Positions 53,199 to 61,499 are shown, counted from the stretch's first letter. The stretch: 64,000 bases of DNA from JBAZZQ01 sp041658725 (GCA_041658725.1 JBAZZQ010000004.1:1-64000); one strand, 5' to 3'. Translations and numbers: made by a program. The notes: generated by a model not told the origin, from the letters alone.

Positions 53199-54076
53199 AG
53201 TTGATTGATTACCCATTCAAATGGCTCCAAAATACCCTGAAGGGCGGTATGCAGGGGAATGGGCACAACGCATTCGTCATTTTCGCCCGCCGCAAAACCA
53301 AGCGACCCCACCGCGCTGCAGGCGAAAAACTCCACGTTTTCGAATCGGCTTTCGCACATATTCCAAAGACGATATAAATTAGCCCGGACAAACTGGCGGG
53401 GGTTGTCGAAACATTCCGGGCAGTAATCGGATTTGCATAAAACCACGGCAGTCGGAGTTTTAATCCGCTGATTGCGTTTTCCGGCCAAGGCGGAATCGAT
53501 ATAGCTCATCATCTTCAATGCGAAGAAATCCGGGCGCGAGGAACCATTGGCCGCCAACGCGGCATCGACGAGTAAAAGGGTTCCCGCGGATTTTGTGACC
53601 AGATTGCGAATCACGCGAAAGGTCTGCGGGGTGGCGACCTCGGCGGCCAGAGATTCCCCGGCCATATCCGGCATGATCAGGTCGATCCAGTTGGATTTAT
53701 TCTTTCGTTTGCATATCTGGTAATAGGCCCAATACCATTGATTGGTCTCCATCGGTGTTTTCGGTGGAAACACTCGGCTGGCCATGTGGCTGATGACTGT
53801 TTGTTGAAGATCGATGGAATAAGGCCCCTTGGGAATGGCTTCAAAATCCCCCGCCCGCTGCGAGAGCATATCGAGCAGGAAACCCAGATAAACGGTTTTT
53901 CCGACGTTGCTTTCCCCGACGATGCTGACAATCTGAGGCTCCCGCTGCTGGGCCGCCGAATCGTGAACAAGGGCGAGCGGCGCGGAGCACTCCCGGCAGA
54001 GAACGGCCTCAGTCGGGTTATCTGTTCCGCAGATCAGGCAAGACGTTCCAATTACAGTTTCAGCGTATCCGGCCAT
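53195..54076 (-). CDS. Zinc-ribbon P-loop GTPase (double-GTPase-2-like)
   Basis: A 293-residue cytoplasmic protein. N-terminal zinc ribbon: CLIC and CREC pairs at about 13-16 and 27-30. Then GTPase motifs: G1 GESNVGKT (about 54-61), G3 DMAGE (about 137-141), G4-like CKSD (about 214-217) and G5-like SAVG. The G4 lysine-x-aspartate core is kept, supporting guanine specificity. Extra Cys pair CPEC after G4. This resembles the single GTPases that accompany GAP1-type proteins in bacterial conflict operons. AAGGAG precedes tandem ATGs at 54079/54076. Confidence 0.75.
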   Translation of the reverse strand: MAGYAETVIGTSCLICGTDNPTEAVLCRECSAPLALVHDSAAQQREPQIVSIVGESNVGKTVYLGFLLDMLSQRAGDFEAIPKGPYSIDLQQTVISHMASRVFPPKTPMETNQWYWAYYQICKRKNKSNWIDLIMPDMAGESLAAEVATPQTFRVIRNLVTKSAGTLLLVDAALAANGSSRPDFFALKMMSYIDSALAGKRNQRIKTPTAVVLCKSDYCPECFDNPRQFVRANLYRLWNMCESRFENVEFFACSAVGSLGFAAGENDECVVPIPLHTALQGILEPFEWVINQL

Positions 54077-54139
54077 CATTTTACTCCTTGTACGTGGCGG
54101 GCAAGCCCGCCTGCTAAATTAAGACATTGTACGGGTGTA

Positions 54140-55153
54140 CTAATTGTTGTTATCGCTATCCTGTTTGTCGACATCAAGCGCGCAGCGAAAACCGACATTA
54201 TGAACACGAAAGAGCACGCCCAATCCTGTTCGGAATAAACTCGTGGCTTGCGAGGGAAAATAAGTGTCAAACGCGCCGCCGCGAATCGATTTCATGAGCA
54301 TGTCTCCGACCACGGGCCGACCGGCGCTATCGACAACGGAGAAATCCGCATCCGTCCATTCCCAGACGTTTCCCACCAACTGCATGACACCGTTGGGTGC
54401 GGCTCCGGCGGGATATTCATTTACGGAAACAGTTCTTCCGATATTGGAAGCCCAGATATTGCAGCGTTTGATGTCCAGGGCATCGCCCCACGGATATCGC
54501 CGTAAAACATGCGCGATGCTGCGAATCCGCCAACTGGCTGCCATTTGCCATTGGGCCTCGGTCGGTAATCGAACCCCTGCCCATTGGGCGTAGGCGGCGG
54601 CTTCGAAATAACAGACCCCGACGACCGGATGATCGATCAATCCTTTTTCATGACGACCATGCTCCCAGAATCTTGGACCGGGATGTTCGGTGCGGTCTTT
54701 AAAATCGATCAGGTGAGGCCAGATATCTTTAGGCCACAGATCAAGATTCGCGTATCCATCGGCATCGACGAATTTCTGGAACTGAGCATTGGTGACCGCG
54801 CACCTGGCAAGAAGAAACGGCTCGGTTTGGATGTCCGTTTCCGGACAACCGGGATAATCGTTCACGGTTTGCGCCAGCGCCGCGTATCCTTCGGGAACGA
54901 GCGCAAATTGTTCGTCGAGCTTTTGACTCGCCGATTGACGAATGGTGGAAAGCTGCGGATGATCCTGCCACTGGTCGCAATCGGCCAGAATCCTGGCGTA
55001 GCGCTCCAGTTGCAGACACTGTTTCAAGGGATCGCTATCCAGCGCCAGGATGTCGGCGGGAACATAGGGTTCCTGGTGGCGGGCCTTGGGAGGTGGAGAC
55101 GCCTTTTCCTTGTTCCGACCATTTTGTCTTCGAGAAAAAAGATTCAGAGCCAT
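54140..55153 (-). CDS. FGE-sulfatase (SUMF1) fold protein lacking catalytic cysteines
   Basis: A 337-residue protein whose last 230 residues are a formylglycine-generating-enzyme fold: LLARCAVTNAQFQKFVDADG, VCYFEAAAYAQWAGVRLPTE, GNVWEWTDADF, SIRGGAF and VGFRCALD. In active FGE two cysteines follow the RGG strand; here that stretch is FDTYFPSQATSLFR, with none. It is therefore probably a binding or structural version, as with many non-sulfatase members. The N-terminal 100 residues are basic and helical. It begins two bases after the coiled-coil gene, within the GTPase operon. Confidence 0.82.
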   Translation of the reverse strand: MALNLFSRRQNGRNKEKASPPPKARHQEPYVPADILALDSDPLKQCLQLERYARILADCDQWQDHPQLSTIRQSASQKLDEQFALVPEGYAALAQTVNDYPGCPETDIQTEPFLLARCAVTNAQFQKFVDADGYANLDLWPKDIWPHLIDFKDRTEHPGPRFWEHGRHEKGLIDHPVVGVCYFEAAAYAQWAGVRLPTEAQWQMAASWRIRSIAHVLRRYPWGDALDIKRCNIWASNIGRTVSVNEYPAGAAPNGVMQLVGNVWEWTDADFSVVDSAGRPVVGDMLMKSIRGGAFDTYFPSQATSLFRTGLGVLFRVHNVGFRCALDVDKQDSDNNN

Positions 55154-55155
55154 GA

Positions 55156-55839
55156 TTATTTACCCTCCGCGCCGATAGCCCGACGTTTGGCGTCACGACA
55201 AAGTTTCTGGAACCGTTCAACGGAAGTCTTTACCTGACTGTTTTGCATTAAACCACTATCGACCACCAGATCGGTTTTCTCATTGGCGACTTTGTTCAAT
55301 TCCTGGTTCAATTCCGACTGCAATCCGGAAAGACTATTACGCGTTGCGCTGAGTTCTTGCGCTTTGGTTTCCCATTCCTTCTTAAACACGGCGACGCGCG
55401 TTTCCTGTTGATCTAACTCTTCACGCCGCCGCTCGAGCGTGGTAGCCATATTGGAAAGGTCCGATTCTCGCTTTTGGATGTATTCTTCCTCTTTCACGAT
55501 TTCCTGCCGCTGGGAAGCCAGTGCTTCCTGCTCGCGACCGAATGTATTTTGTTCCTGTTTAAGTTGTTTTTCCCGCTCGGCCAACGCGGCTTCTCGTTCA
55601 GTGATCTCTTTCTGAGCGGTCTCTAATTTCCGGCAGTGGTTTTCGCGTTCGTCGAGTTGACTTTTTTGCTGTTCAAATTGTTCTTCCATCGCTTGTCGGC
55701 AGGCCCCCAGCGAACTTGATCTTGCATCCAGCAATTCTCGAAGAGCTTGAACGGACGTTAAAACGTCCTTTCCCATTTCTTCGATATGTCCCACATCGAC
55801 TACATCCACAACCGCGGTGGTTTCCAGTTTATGACTCAT
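55156..55839 (-). CDS. Long coiled-coil protein
   Basis: Of 227 residues about 150 (roughly 45-195) form one heptad-patterned, Glu/Gln/Lys/Arg-rich coiled coil (for example REAALAEREKQLKQEQNTFG). There is no signal peptide or membrane segment, and no enzymatic motif. It probably forms a rod or oligomerises its operon partners. The ATG at 55839 has GGAGGAG nine bases upstream; a TTG 18 bases earlier is less likely. Its C-terminus (RFQKLCRDAKRRA) is basic. Confidence 0.75.
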   Translation of the reverse strand: MSHKLETTAVVDVVDVGHIEEMGKDVLTSVQALRELLDARSSSLGACRQAMEEQFEQQKSQLDERENHCRKLETAQKEITEREAALAEREKQLKQEQNTFGREQEALASQRQEIVKEEEYIQKRESDLSNMATTLERRREELDQQETRVAVFKKEWETKAQELSATRNSLSGLQSELNQELNKVANEKTDLVVDSGLMQNSQVKTSVERFQKLCRDAKRRAIGAEGK

Positions 55840-55844
55840 TTCAA

Positions 55845-56315
55845 TTATCTCCTCCAAAAGTTTTTTTTGTTCGAGGGCGTAGCGGGGGGTGTTGAAGCAG
55901 TCACACTATGTTTTTCCAGCAATTCCCGAACGCTTTTTGTATTACCACTGAGCCGGCGAAGCACTTGTATTTTTCGGGCCGTTTCCGGGTCCAGCGAAGC
56001 CAGAAGAGCCTCATCCTCATTCGGCGAGGGCAAAGCTTTCTCTTTGACCGGTTCCGCTATTTTTGGGGGATTGGGCGGACTCGCGGCAGAAGGATTCCTA
56101 GTTTGAGCGATAACCCGTTCCCTGGAAACAGCGGGTTTTGTTTGTTGGGTGTTTTGTTGCGTTATTAAACTTTTTAGCGATGTCTGCGCATGGGTGATGG
56201 CACCGGACCAGGCCTCCAGTTTGGCATCGAGGTCCGCCAAGGCCTTGGCCATGGTTCCGTCGTCGGCGGGTAATGCTCCCGTCTTTGAAATTTCATCATT
56301 TAGTGTTACGACCAT
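55845..56315 (-). CDS. Proline-rich protein with a short helical N-terminus
   Basis: A 156-residue protein: residues 20-50 form a helix (MAKALADLDAKLEAWSGAIT), 60-100 a Pro/Ala/Ser/Glu linker, and about 100-140 a second helical part (LLASLDPETARKIQVLRRLS). No family recognised. It is the first gene of the operon that continues into the coiled-coil, FGE-like, GTPase and GAP1-like genes, with a five-base gap to the next. Confidence 0.6.
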   Translation of the reverse strand: MVVTLNDEISKTGALPADDGTMAKALADLDAKLEAWSGAITHAQTSLKSLITQQNTQQTKPAVSRERVIAQTRNPSAASPPNPPKIAEPVKEKALPSPNEDEALLASLDPETARKIQVLRRLSGNTKSVRELLEKHSVTASTPPATPSNKKNFWRR

Positions 56316-56408
56316 AAATCACCTTTGCGTCTTTACAGCAGTTGTGCGGACTAAATAGCCCCCTTTTTAACGCGCCTGTTAAAATGGAGAAGACATCACT
56401 CTAATATA

Positions 56409-56414
56409 ATTATA
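56409..56414 (-). promoter_or_regulatory. Possible -10 box of the GTPase operon
   Basis: A perfect TATAAT on the minus strand about 95 bp before the first ATG. The -35 region at the expected distance is poor, so the promoter may depend on an activator. Confidence 0.3.
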
Positions 56415-56482
56415 CAATACGGGGAAAAACCACGGTGAAAACAAAAGCAAGCCGAACGAAGGTCCTATAAAAAATAATGGCC

Positions 56483-56520
56483 AAATCCTAATGACTAATG
56501 TCTAATCAATGACTAATCCT
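56483..56520. repeat. Dispersed AAATCCTAATGACTAATG repeat, copy 1
   Basis: AAATCCTAATGACTAATGTC followed by TAATCAATGACTAAT. It includes the stop codon of the HATPase gene. Copies 2 and 3 lie at 59770 and 61346. Confidence 0.75.
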
Positions 56521-57448
56521 TATGGTCAATTGTCCCGGTGGAATATTTTTTATGGAGTCCGAACCAAAGTGTTACATGGAACGTGCTGCCCGGCCCTCCA
56601 GGACCTTCGGTATTTACATTGGAAGGGCTTTCAACCCAGATCGCGCCATCCATCATGCGAATCAAATGACACGTGAACGACAAACCCGGGCCATTTTCGC
56701 GGTTCAAGAAGGTATCGCCCAGTGAAAAAGCGTTCAAAAGTGTTTCGCGGTTTTCCGGAGGAATACCCGGCCCGGTATCGCTGATGGCGAAATGCAGATA
56801 GATTTTGTCTTCGTGAACGGATTGAACTTGAAGGTGAAGTCCGACCTCGCCTTTTTCGGTGACTTTGATGGCGTTGGAGAGAAGATTAATAACAACCTGC
56901 CTCAGCTGGTCCGCGTCGCCGACCAGGGCATCGGGCACATTATCGTCAACACGCAGGATCATTTTCAATCCATTCTCCTCGGCGGTCCTTGCCAGCGTGT
57001 CTAAGGCGGAGTCCAAACTGCTGCGTAAACCAAAGTCGATGGATTTTCTTTCTCCTTCATCCATTTCGTTCCTGGAAAAGTCGTCAACCTTATTGATCAA
57101 ATCCTGCAGCGAATTAGCCGTTTTCTTCACCGTCCATAAATAGTCTTCCTGCGCCTGGGTCAGATTGGGCTCTAAATTTCCCTTTGTCCAACGGTTGACT
57201 TCATTTAATTCTCCCGCTTTCAATTTATAGTCCGAGATATTTCTTTTTAGGTCATCAATCGTTTTTTCCTGGTCCTGACTTCGAAGAAGTAGAGTAATCA
57301 AAAGCAACAGCAGTATTAACCCTCCAAAGATCATCAAAGAGTTGACGGGATCGATACCCGTCCTCGTCGCCGCATCGGCAAGATAAGGAATCGGTAAAAT
57401 AATTTCGCAGCAGATCACAAGCAAAAGTAAATTTATGTATCTTTTCAT
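56513..57448 (-). CDS. Membrane-bound HATPase protein, histidine kinase without the phospho-acceptor histidine
   Basis: The 311 residues contain a signal-like N-terminus, a membrane helix at about 36-56, a short coiled coil, and a HisKA-like two-helix region (QAQEDYLWTVKKTANSLQDL) in which the H-box SHEIRTP is gone: there is no histidine between residues 60 and 130. The ATPase domain is better kept: N-box VVINLLSNAIK (N192), G1 DTGPGIP (224-230), and an altered G2 GPGLSF in place of GTGLGL. It probably senses or scaffolds rather than phosphorylating itself. It lies 198 bp upstream of the GTPase operon on the same strand. Confidence 0.78.
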   Translation of the reverse strand: MKRYINLLLLVICCEIILPIPYLADAATRTGIDPVNSLMIFGGLILLLLLITLLLRSQDQEKTIDDLKRNISDYKLKAGELNEVNRWTKGNLEPNLTQAQEDYLWTVKKTANSLQDLINKVDDFSRNEMDEGERKSIDFGLRSSLDSALDTLARTAEENGLKMILRVDDNVPDALVGDADQLRQVVINLLSNAIKVTEKGEVGLHLQVQSVHEDKIYLHFAISDTGPGIPPENRETLLNAFSLGDTFLNRENGPGLSFTCHLIRMMDGAIWVESPSNVNTEGPGGPGSTFHVTLWFGLHKKYSTGTIDHKD

Positions 57449-57864
57449 GTTCTATATCCCTGCCAAATAGACATGGATCTCACTCATCAGTTTTTTCGGC
57501 TAATTCGAGGTGGTAGTGAAGAAGTAAATTAGGAATCAAGGATCGATTGATGCTAATGGTGATAAAATTTCGTTGGAAAATAATTATCGGAACTACCAAC
57601 CCCATTGTCATCCTCCGGCTTGCCCGGATGATCCAGGGGGGGGGCTTCCTCCGTGCATGAAAAAATAGGACTGGATTGTGCCCGGTCAAGCCGGGCAATG
57701 ACAGGGACTTAGGCCTTGTCAGAAAATTTAGGCCGACCCATTAAAAAATCCCTGGACGATTTTCTTAGCGTAACGGATAGGATGCAATTATAATAAATTA
57801 AAACCTTGTCGTAGTATTTTAGGTCTTATATGAATCGCTGAAAGTTTTTTGAAGGGATTCAGGC
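57449..57864. other. Divergent gap holding a REP pair
   Basis: No gene seen. It contains the inverted REP-like units at 57605-57705 and, after 57770, an AT-rich stretch that should hold the promoter of the thioredoxin-like gene. Confidence 0.5.
57605..57705. repeat. Inverted pair of REP-like units
   Basis: TTGTCATCCTCCGGCTTGCC...ATCCAGG (57605-57637) and CTGGATTGTGCCCGGTCAAG...AATGACAGG (57671-57705) face each other. Each has an internal CCGG-type palindrome; together they resemble the unit at 34157 opened by a 30-base insert containing nine G residues. Confidence 0.7.
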
Positions 57865-59097
57865 ATGATCGATAAAAAGTGGATTTTTGTTTTGCCAATA
57901 TTTATTCTTAGTAGCGTTCTGTCTGGTCAGACATCTCCGGCTACTCAGAAGATATCGCCGGTGGAACCTCAGTTCGATCCCAGAGCGGCGCAAATCTTGA
58001 AGCAAACTCTGGAAAAATATCAAAAGTGCGGCACCTACCATGACCAATCTCAACTTACCATTTATTCCAAAAGCGGCGACCGACAAAATAAAAAAAGTTT
58101 TAATTCGGAATTGATTTTCCAGCGTCCGAATAAAATTCTCTTTACGTGGCCTCTCATTTCTTTGACGTGTAACGGCAAGCAATACCAAGCCGATTATCCC
58201 GATGTTCGGCAATATACCGTCCAAAAAGCCCCTTCCGCTATTGATCAGGCTTTTTGGAGCGAGGTTACCCTGGGGGATTTTATGCCGCTGGCTCTTACCG
58301 GCCTGATCAGCGAAAACCCTTACAAAACAGCCGTGAGCGCAATGGACAATCTGAAATATGGTGGATTGATCGAAAAAGAGGGAAAATCATATCATCAAAT
58401 TAATTACACCGCGGGCCCCGATCAGGTGACGGTTTTGATTAACCCCAAAACAATGCTGATTAGCCAAATCGCAGTATTGCCCCAAAAGGCAAAATCCGCC
58501 GGATGGCAACTCCAGATGACTTATCAGAAAGTGATAGTAAATGAACCCATTGCCGACTCCGTATTCAAGATTACTCCTCCGGCCGAAGCCAGAAAAGTTG
58601 ATCGGATTTCATTTACCCGGCAGTACGATTATCCAAAGCTGGGCCAGATGTTTCCGCCGACTTCTCTGGATATATTGGGCACCACTCAAAAATCATCCGT
58701 CGATAAACTGCTGGGTTCACGATTAACCTTTGTGGTGTTCTGGGCCACATGGTGCCCTGCCTGCCGGGAACAAATACCCGAACTCCAAAAGCTGTATCTC
58801 CAATACAAGTCAAAAGGATTTCAGGTTGTCGGCATCAATCTCGATCAGGAAGACGCGACCGAGGAGGTTAAAAGCTTTATTAAGGAAGGGAATCTTACCT
58901 TTCCCAATCTTTTTGGTCGCGACGCAAAACTGGCAGAGGATATGGAGATTACAAGCGAACCATCGGTGTTGATTCTGGACGGCAGGGGGGTAATAACCCA
59001 GATGCATGTCGGTTTCAGCCAGGATACGGTCAATGAGTTTCGATGGACGATTGAAAAAAAGATCAGCGGGGATGCAGCGACCAAACCAGTGGAATAA
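57865..59097 (+). CDS. Secreted thioredoxin-like (TlpA/ResA) protein with an N-terminal DUF2092/LolA-like domain
   Basis: A 410-residue exported protein: signal peptide (WIFVLPIFILSSVLSG), a lipoprotein-carrier-like beta domain at about 40-240 (ELIFQRPNKILFTWPLISLTC, in part), and a thioredoxin domain from about 258 with FWATWCPACREQIPEL (redox Cys297 and Cys300) and EPSVLILDGRG (cis-proline region). It probably reduces disulfides or supports cytochrome maturation outside the membrane. The domain fusion is frequent in planctomycetes. GAAGGGA precedes the ATG. Confidence 0.85.
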   Translation: MIDKKWIFVLPIFILSSVLSGQTSPATQKISPVEPQFDPRAAQILKQTLEKYQKCGTYHDQSQLTIYSKSGDRQNKKSFNSELIFQRPNKILFTWPLISLTCNGKQYQADYPDVRQYTVQKAPSAIDQAFWSEVTLGDFMPLALTGLISENPYKTAVSAMDNLKYGGLIEKEGKSYHQINYTAGPDQVTVLINPKTMLISQIAVLPQKAKSAGWQLQMTYQKVIVNEPIADSVFKITPPAEARKVDRISFTRQYDYPKLGQMFPPTSLDILGTTQKSSVDKLLGSRLTFVVFWATWCPACREQIPELQKLYLQYKSKGFQVVGINLDQEDATEEVKSFIKEGNLTFPNLFGRDAKLAEDMEITSEPSVLILDGRGVITQMHVGFSQDTVNEFRWTIEKKISGDAATKPVE

Positions 59098-59106
59098 ATC
59101 GGCCCC

Positions 59107-59175
59107 ATTGTGCCACGGTCGGCTGGTCCGACCGTGCTCTTAAGACACGGCTGGACAAGCCAGCCGTGGCACAAT
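59107..59175. repeat. 30-bp-arm palindrome ATTGTGCCACGG
   Basis: Arms 59107-59136 and 59146-59175 match at 25 of 30 positions around a nine-base loop. Inside each arm a smaller palindrome (GGCTGGTCC / GGCTTGTCC) can also fold. Similar GTGCCACGGCTGG elements are known from other planctomycete genomes. It follows the thioredoxin-like gene by nine bases but has no T-run. Confidence 0.75.
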
Positions 59176-59232
59176 GCACAATGACGGAGGACTGGAACGG
59201 TTACGGATTTTTAAACGCGAAGGATACAAAAT

Positions 59233-59772
59233 ATGGTAAGCGGCGATCAAATGGAAATGGAAGCAAAAATAGCGGTGGACGACCTGGTGGCCGTCGAAAC
59301 AAGGCTTAAGCAGGCAGGGGGGCAGAAAAAGGGCGAGTATAGTGAAACCGATACTTTTTTCGATTACGAAAATCATCAATTAAAGGAATCCGATTCCGCG
59401 CTTCGCCTGCGCAATCGTGAAAATTTACAAACCCATAAAAGTAATTTTCGGTTGACCTTTAAAGGACCACGCCAGCCAGGCCCTTTTAAACATCGGCGGG
59501 AAATTGAATTCGTGGTCGATCCTGGCGAAAATGTCAGGCTTTTATTGGAATGTTTGGGTTTGAAACCCTTCGCCGTCTACACCAAAAAACGCAATGCCTG
59601 GTTGTTAAACAATTGCGCCGTTGAAGTGGATTTCATTGAAGGGATTGGCAAATTTATTGAAGTTGAGGGACCGAATGAAGATAGCATCCGAAAGTCCCTG
59701 GCCGCCTTAAATCTAGCGGATAAACCGGTCATTCACGAGAGCTACCTGGCGATGGTCCTGAATAAAAAATGA
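59233..59772 (+). CDS. CYTH-domain protein, class IV adenylate cyclase (CyaB)-like
   Basis: The 179-residue protein starts with the metal-binding EMEAKI (ExExK) strand and shows the alternating charged beta-strands of a triphosphate tunnel: SDSALRLRNRE, FRLTFKGPR, REIEFVV and AVEVDFIEGIGKFIEVEG. CYTH enzymes use ATP or inorganic triphosphate to form cAMP or cleave triphosphates; the subtype cannot be decided. The stop codon lies next to the repeat beginning at 59770. Confidence 0.88.
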   Translation: MVSGDQMEMEAKIAVDDLVAVETRLKQAGGQKKGEYSETDTFFDYENHQLKESDSALRLRNRENLQTHKSNFRLTFKGPRQPGPFKHRREIEFVVDPGENVRLLLECLGLKPFAVYTKKRNAWLLNNCAVEVDFIEGIGKFIEVEGPNEDSIRKSLAALNLADKPVIHESYLAMVLNKK

Positions 59773-59850
59773 CTAAATCCTAAATCCTAATGTCTAAAAA
59801 GATGTGTAAGCCGGATTCTTCGTTAAGACATTAGGATTTAGACATTTCTT
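59770..59850. repeat. Dispersed AAATCCTAATGTCTAA repeat, hairpin copy 2
   Basis: Left part ATGACTAAATCCTAAATCCT and right part GACATTAGGATTTAGACATT are inverted relative to each other, so the element folds back. The loop contains GATGTGTAAGCCGG. Confidence 0.75.
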
Positions 59851-59933
59851 TTCTTGACATCTACGTTAGTCGCTGCTAAAACAATAGATGAATTTTATAA
59901 ATTATGTGCTTTTCCTTGATAAGGAGTTTCAGC

Positions 59934-60071
59934 ATGGTAAATGAAATAATTTTGAGTGCCGGCAAGATTTTAAACATCTTTCCGAAAACGTTATGGTACG
60001 CAATTCTCATTATTCTGTGCATCGTGCTGATTGTGATGTATATCAAATACCGCAAGCAAATGAATCCATAA
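59934..60071 (+). CDS. 45-residue single-span membrane peptide
   Basis: A complete small frame with an excellent ribosome site (AAGGAG, eight bases before the ATG). The peptide has a short N-terminus (MVNEIILSAGKIL), one hydrophobic helix (WYAILIILCIVLIVMYI, about 21-37) and a basic end YRKQMNP, so the C-terminus should face the cytoplasm. It ends six bases before the MFS transporter start and is probably translated together with it as a small partner or regulator. No family recognised. Confidence 0.65.
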   Translation: MVNEIILSAGKILNIFPKTLWYAILIILCIVLIVMYIKYRKQMNP

Positions 60072-60077
60072 TTTTCG

Positions 60078-61346
60078 ATGCCCGATCCCGGTTCTGAAAA
60101 GAAATTTCGCCTTCCGCGAAACGTCATTGCTCTTGGTTTGGTAAGCCTTTTTACCGACATATCGAGCGAAATGCTTTATCCGATAATTCCCTTTTTTCTC
60201 CGAGGGACACTGGGCGCCCCTTTATGGGCCATCGGAGTGGTGGAAGGGGCCGCCGACGGCATGTCATCACTGCTCAGGGGCTTAAGCGGTTACCTTTCCG
60301 ATAAATTTCGCCGACGGAAAATATTTGTCTTCCTCGGTTATACCGCTAGTGCCCTGGCCAAACCCATTACCGTTCTGGCTCAATCCTGGGGGTTTGTTCT
60401 CGGAACCAGATTGTTAGATCGGTTCGGAAAATCCATACGCACCGCCCCACGTGACGCCCTGATTTCCGACCAGGTCTCTTCCGAAAATCGCGGATACGCT
60501 TTCGGGTTTCACCGAGCTATGGATACCGTCGGAGCTGTCCTCGGGCCTGTCCTCACCCTGGTTCTCGTCTGGCACTTCGGATTTGCTTATCGCCGAATAT
60601 TCCTTCTTGCCTGCATACCCGCCGCCATCGGCGTTGTAATCGTGATCGTTGCCGTGCGGGAAAGTCGAAAATCCGATTCCGGGCAAAAATCCTCCACGCC
60701 TCACGCCCATATCCCCGCCGGCAAATGGATTAGTCCATCGCTTGTTAAATTTTTTATCGTCACCGCCTTATTCGCCCTGGCCAACAGTTCCAATACCTTC
60801 ATCATTTTGCGGGCACAGGATATTTTCAAAACCTATCTTCATGCTCCGGTGGTCGATGGTACGCGGCATACCAACGCTGATGCCCTCGCCATCATCGGTT
60901 ATGTTCTTTTCAATCTTTCCTTTGCCCTGCTGGCCACCCCCATGGGAATCCTGTCTGATCGCCTGGGCCGAAAAAAAATCATTGTCGTCGGATACCTTGT
61001 ATATGCCCTTGTTTACGGCGCCCTAGCCTTTTGGGCCAATTTCTACACCATTTGGGCTATCTTCCTGGTTTACGGTATTTTTGAAGCCATGACACACGGA
61101 GTAACCAAGGCTCTGGTCGCCGATCTCGCTCCCGCCGAATATCGCGGCACCGCGCTAGGCGTTTCCAACACCATTGAAGGGGTCGGCACTTTCACCGCCG
61201 GGATAGCGATGGGTTTTTTATGGCAGTGGTTTGGCCCGGAATTGGCGTTTTCCGTCGGTGCCGTTTTAGCTCTGTCGGCCGCCATTCTTTTCCTGGCTTT
61301 TCGTTTAACACCACAGACCATTAAATCCGATAATACTAAAGAGTAA
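60078..61346 (+). CDS. MFS transporter
   Basis: A 422-residue carrier with about 12 membrane helices. The loop 2-3 motif is present as LSDKFRRRKIFVFLGY and its second-half repeat as LSDRLGRKKIIVVGY. A distinctive GLVSLFTDISSEMLYPIIPFF start and RLLDRFGKSIRTAPRDALI place it in a subfamily often annotated as efflux or unknown carriers, whose substrate is not known. The preceding small membrane peptide gene is six bases away. The stop overlaps the repeat at 61346. Confidence 0.9.
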   Translation: MPDPGSEKKFRLPRNVIALGLVSLFTDISSEMLYPIIPFFLRGTLGAPLWAIGVVEGAADGMSSLLRGLSGYLSDKFRRRKIFVFLGYTASALAKPITVLAQSWGFVLGTRLLDRFGKSIRTAPRDALISDQVSSENRGYAFGFHRAMDTVGAVLGPVLTLVLVWHFGFAYRRIFLLACIPAAIGVVIVIVAVRESRKSDSGQKSSTPHAHIPAGKWISPSLVKFFIVTALFALANSSNTFIILRAQDIFKTYLHAPVVDGTRHTNADALAIIGYVLFNLSFALLATPMGILSDRLGRKKIIVVGYLVYALVYGALAFWANFYTIWAIFLVYGIFEAMTHGVTKALVADLAPAEYRGTALGVSNTIEGVGTFTAGIAMGFLWQWFGPELAFSVGAVLALSAAILFLAFRLTPQTIKSDNTKE

Positions 61347-61489
61347 TGACTAAATCCTAATGACTAAATCCTAATGACTAATGTCCAAATGTCTAAATAA
61401 AGAATTTGGCATACACATTTATTAGACATTCGTCATTTACGAATTAGTCATTGATTAGACATTAGTCATTAGGATTTAGTCATTTGGAT
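61346..61489. repeat. Dispersed AAATCCTAATGACTAA repeat, large inverted copy 3
   Basis: Left side: ATGACTAAATCCTAATGACT tandem units to about 61398. Right side (about 61431-61485): ATTAGACATT, GTCATTGATTAGACATTAGT and CATTAGGATTTAGTCATT. The two sides are reverse complements in several overlapping registers, giving a long hairpin between the MFS and GlmU-like genes. Confidence 0.8.
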
Positions 61490-61499
61490 AGGACTATAT

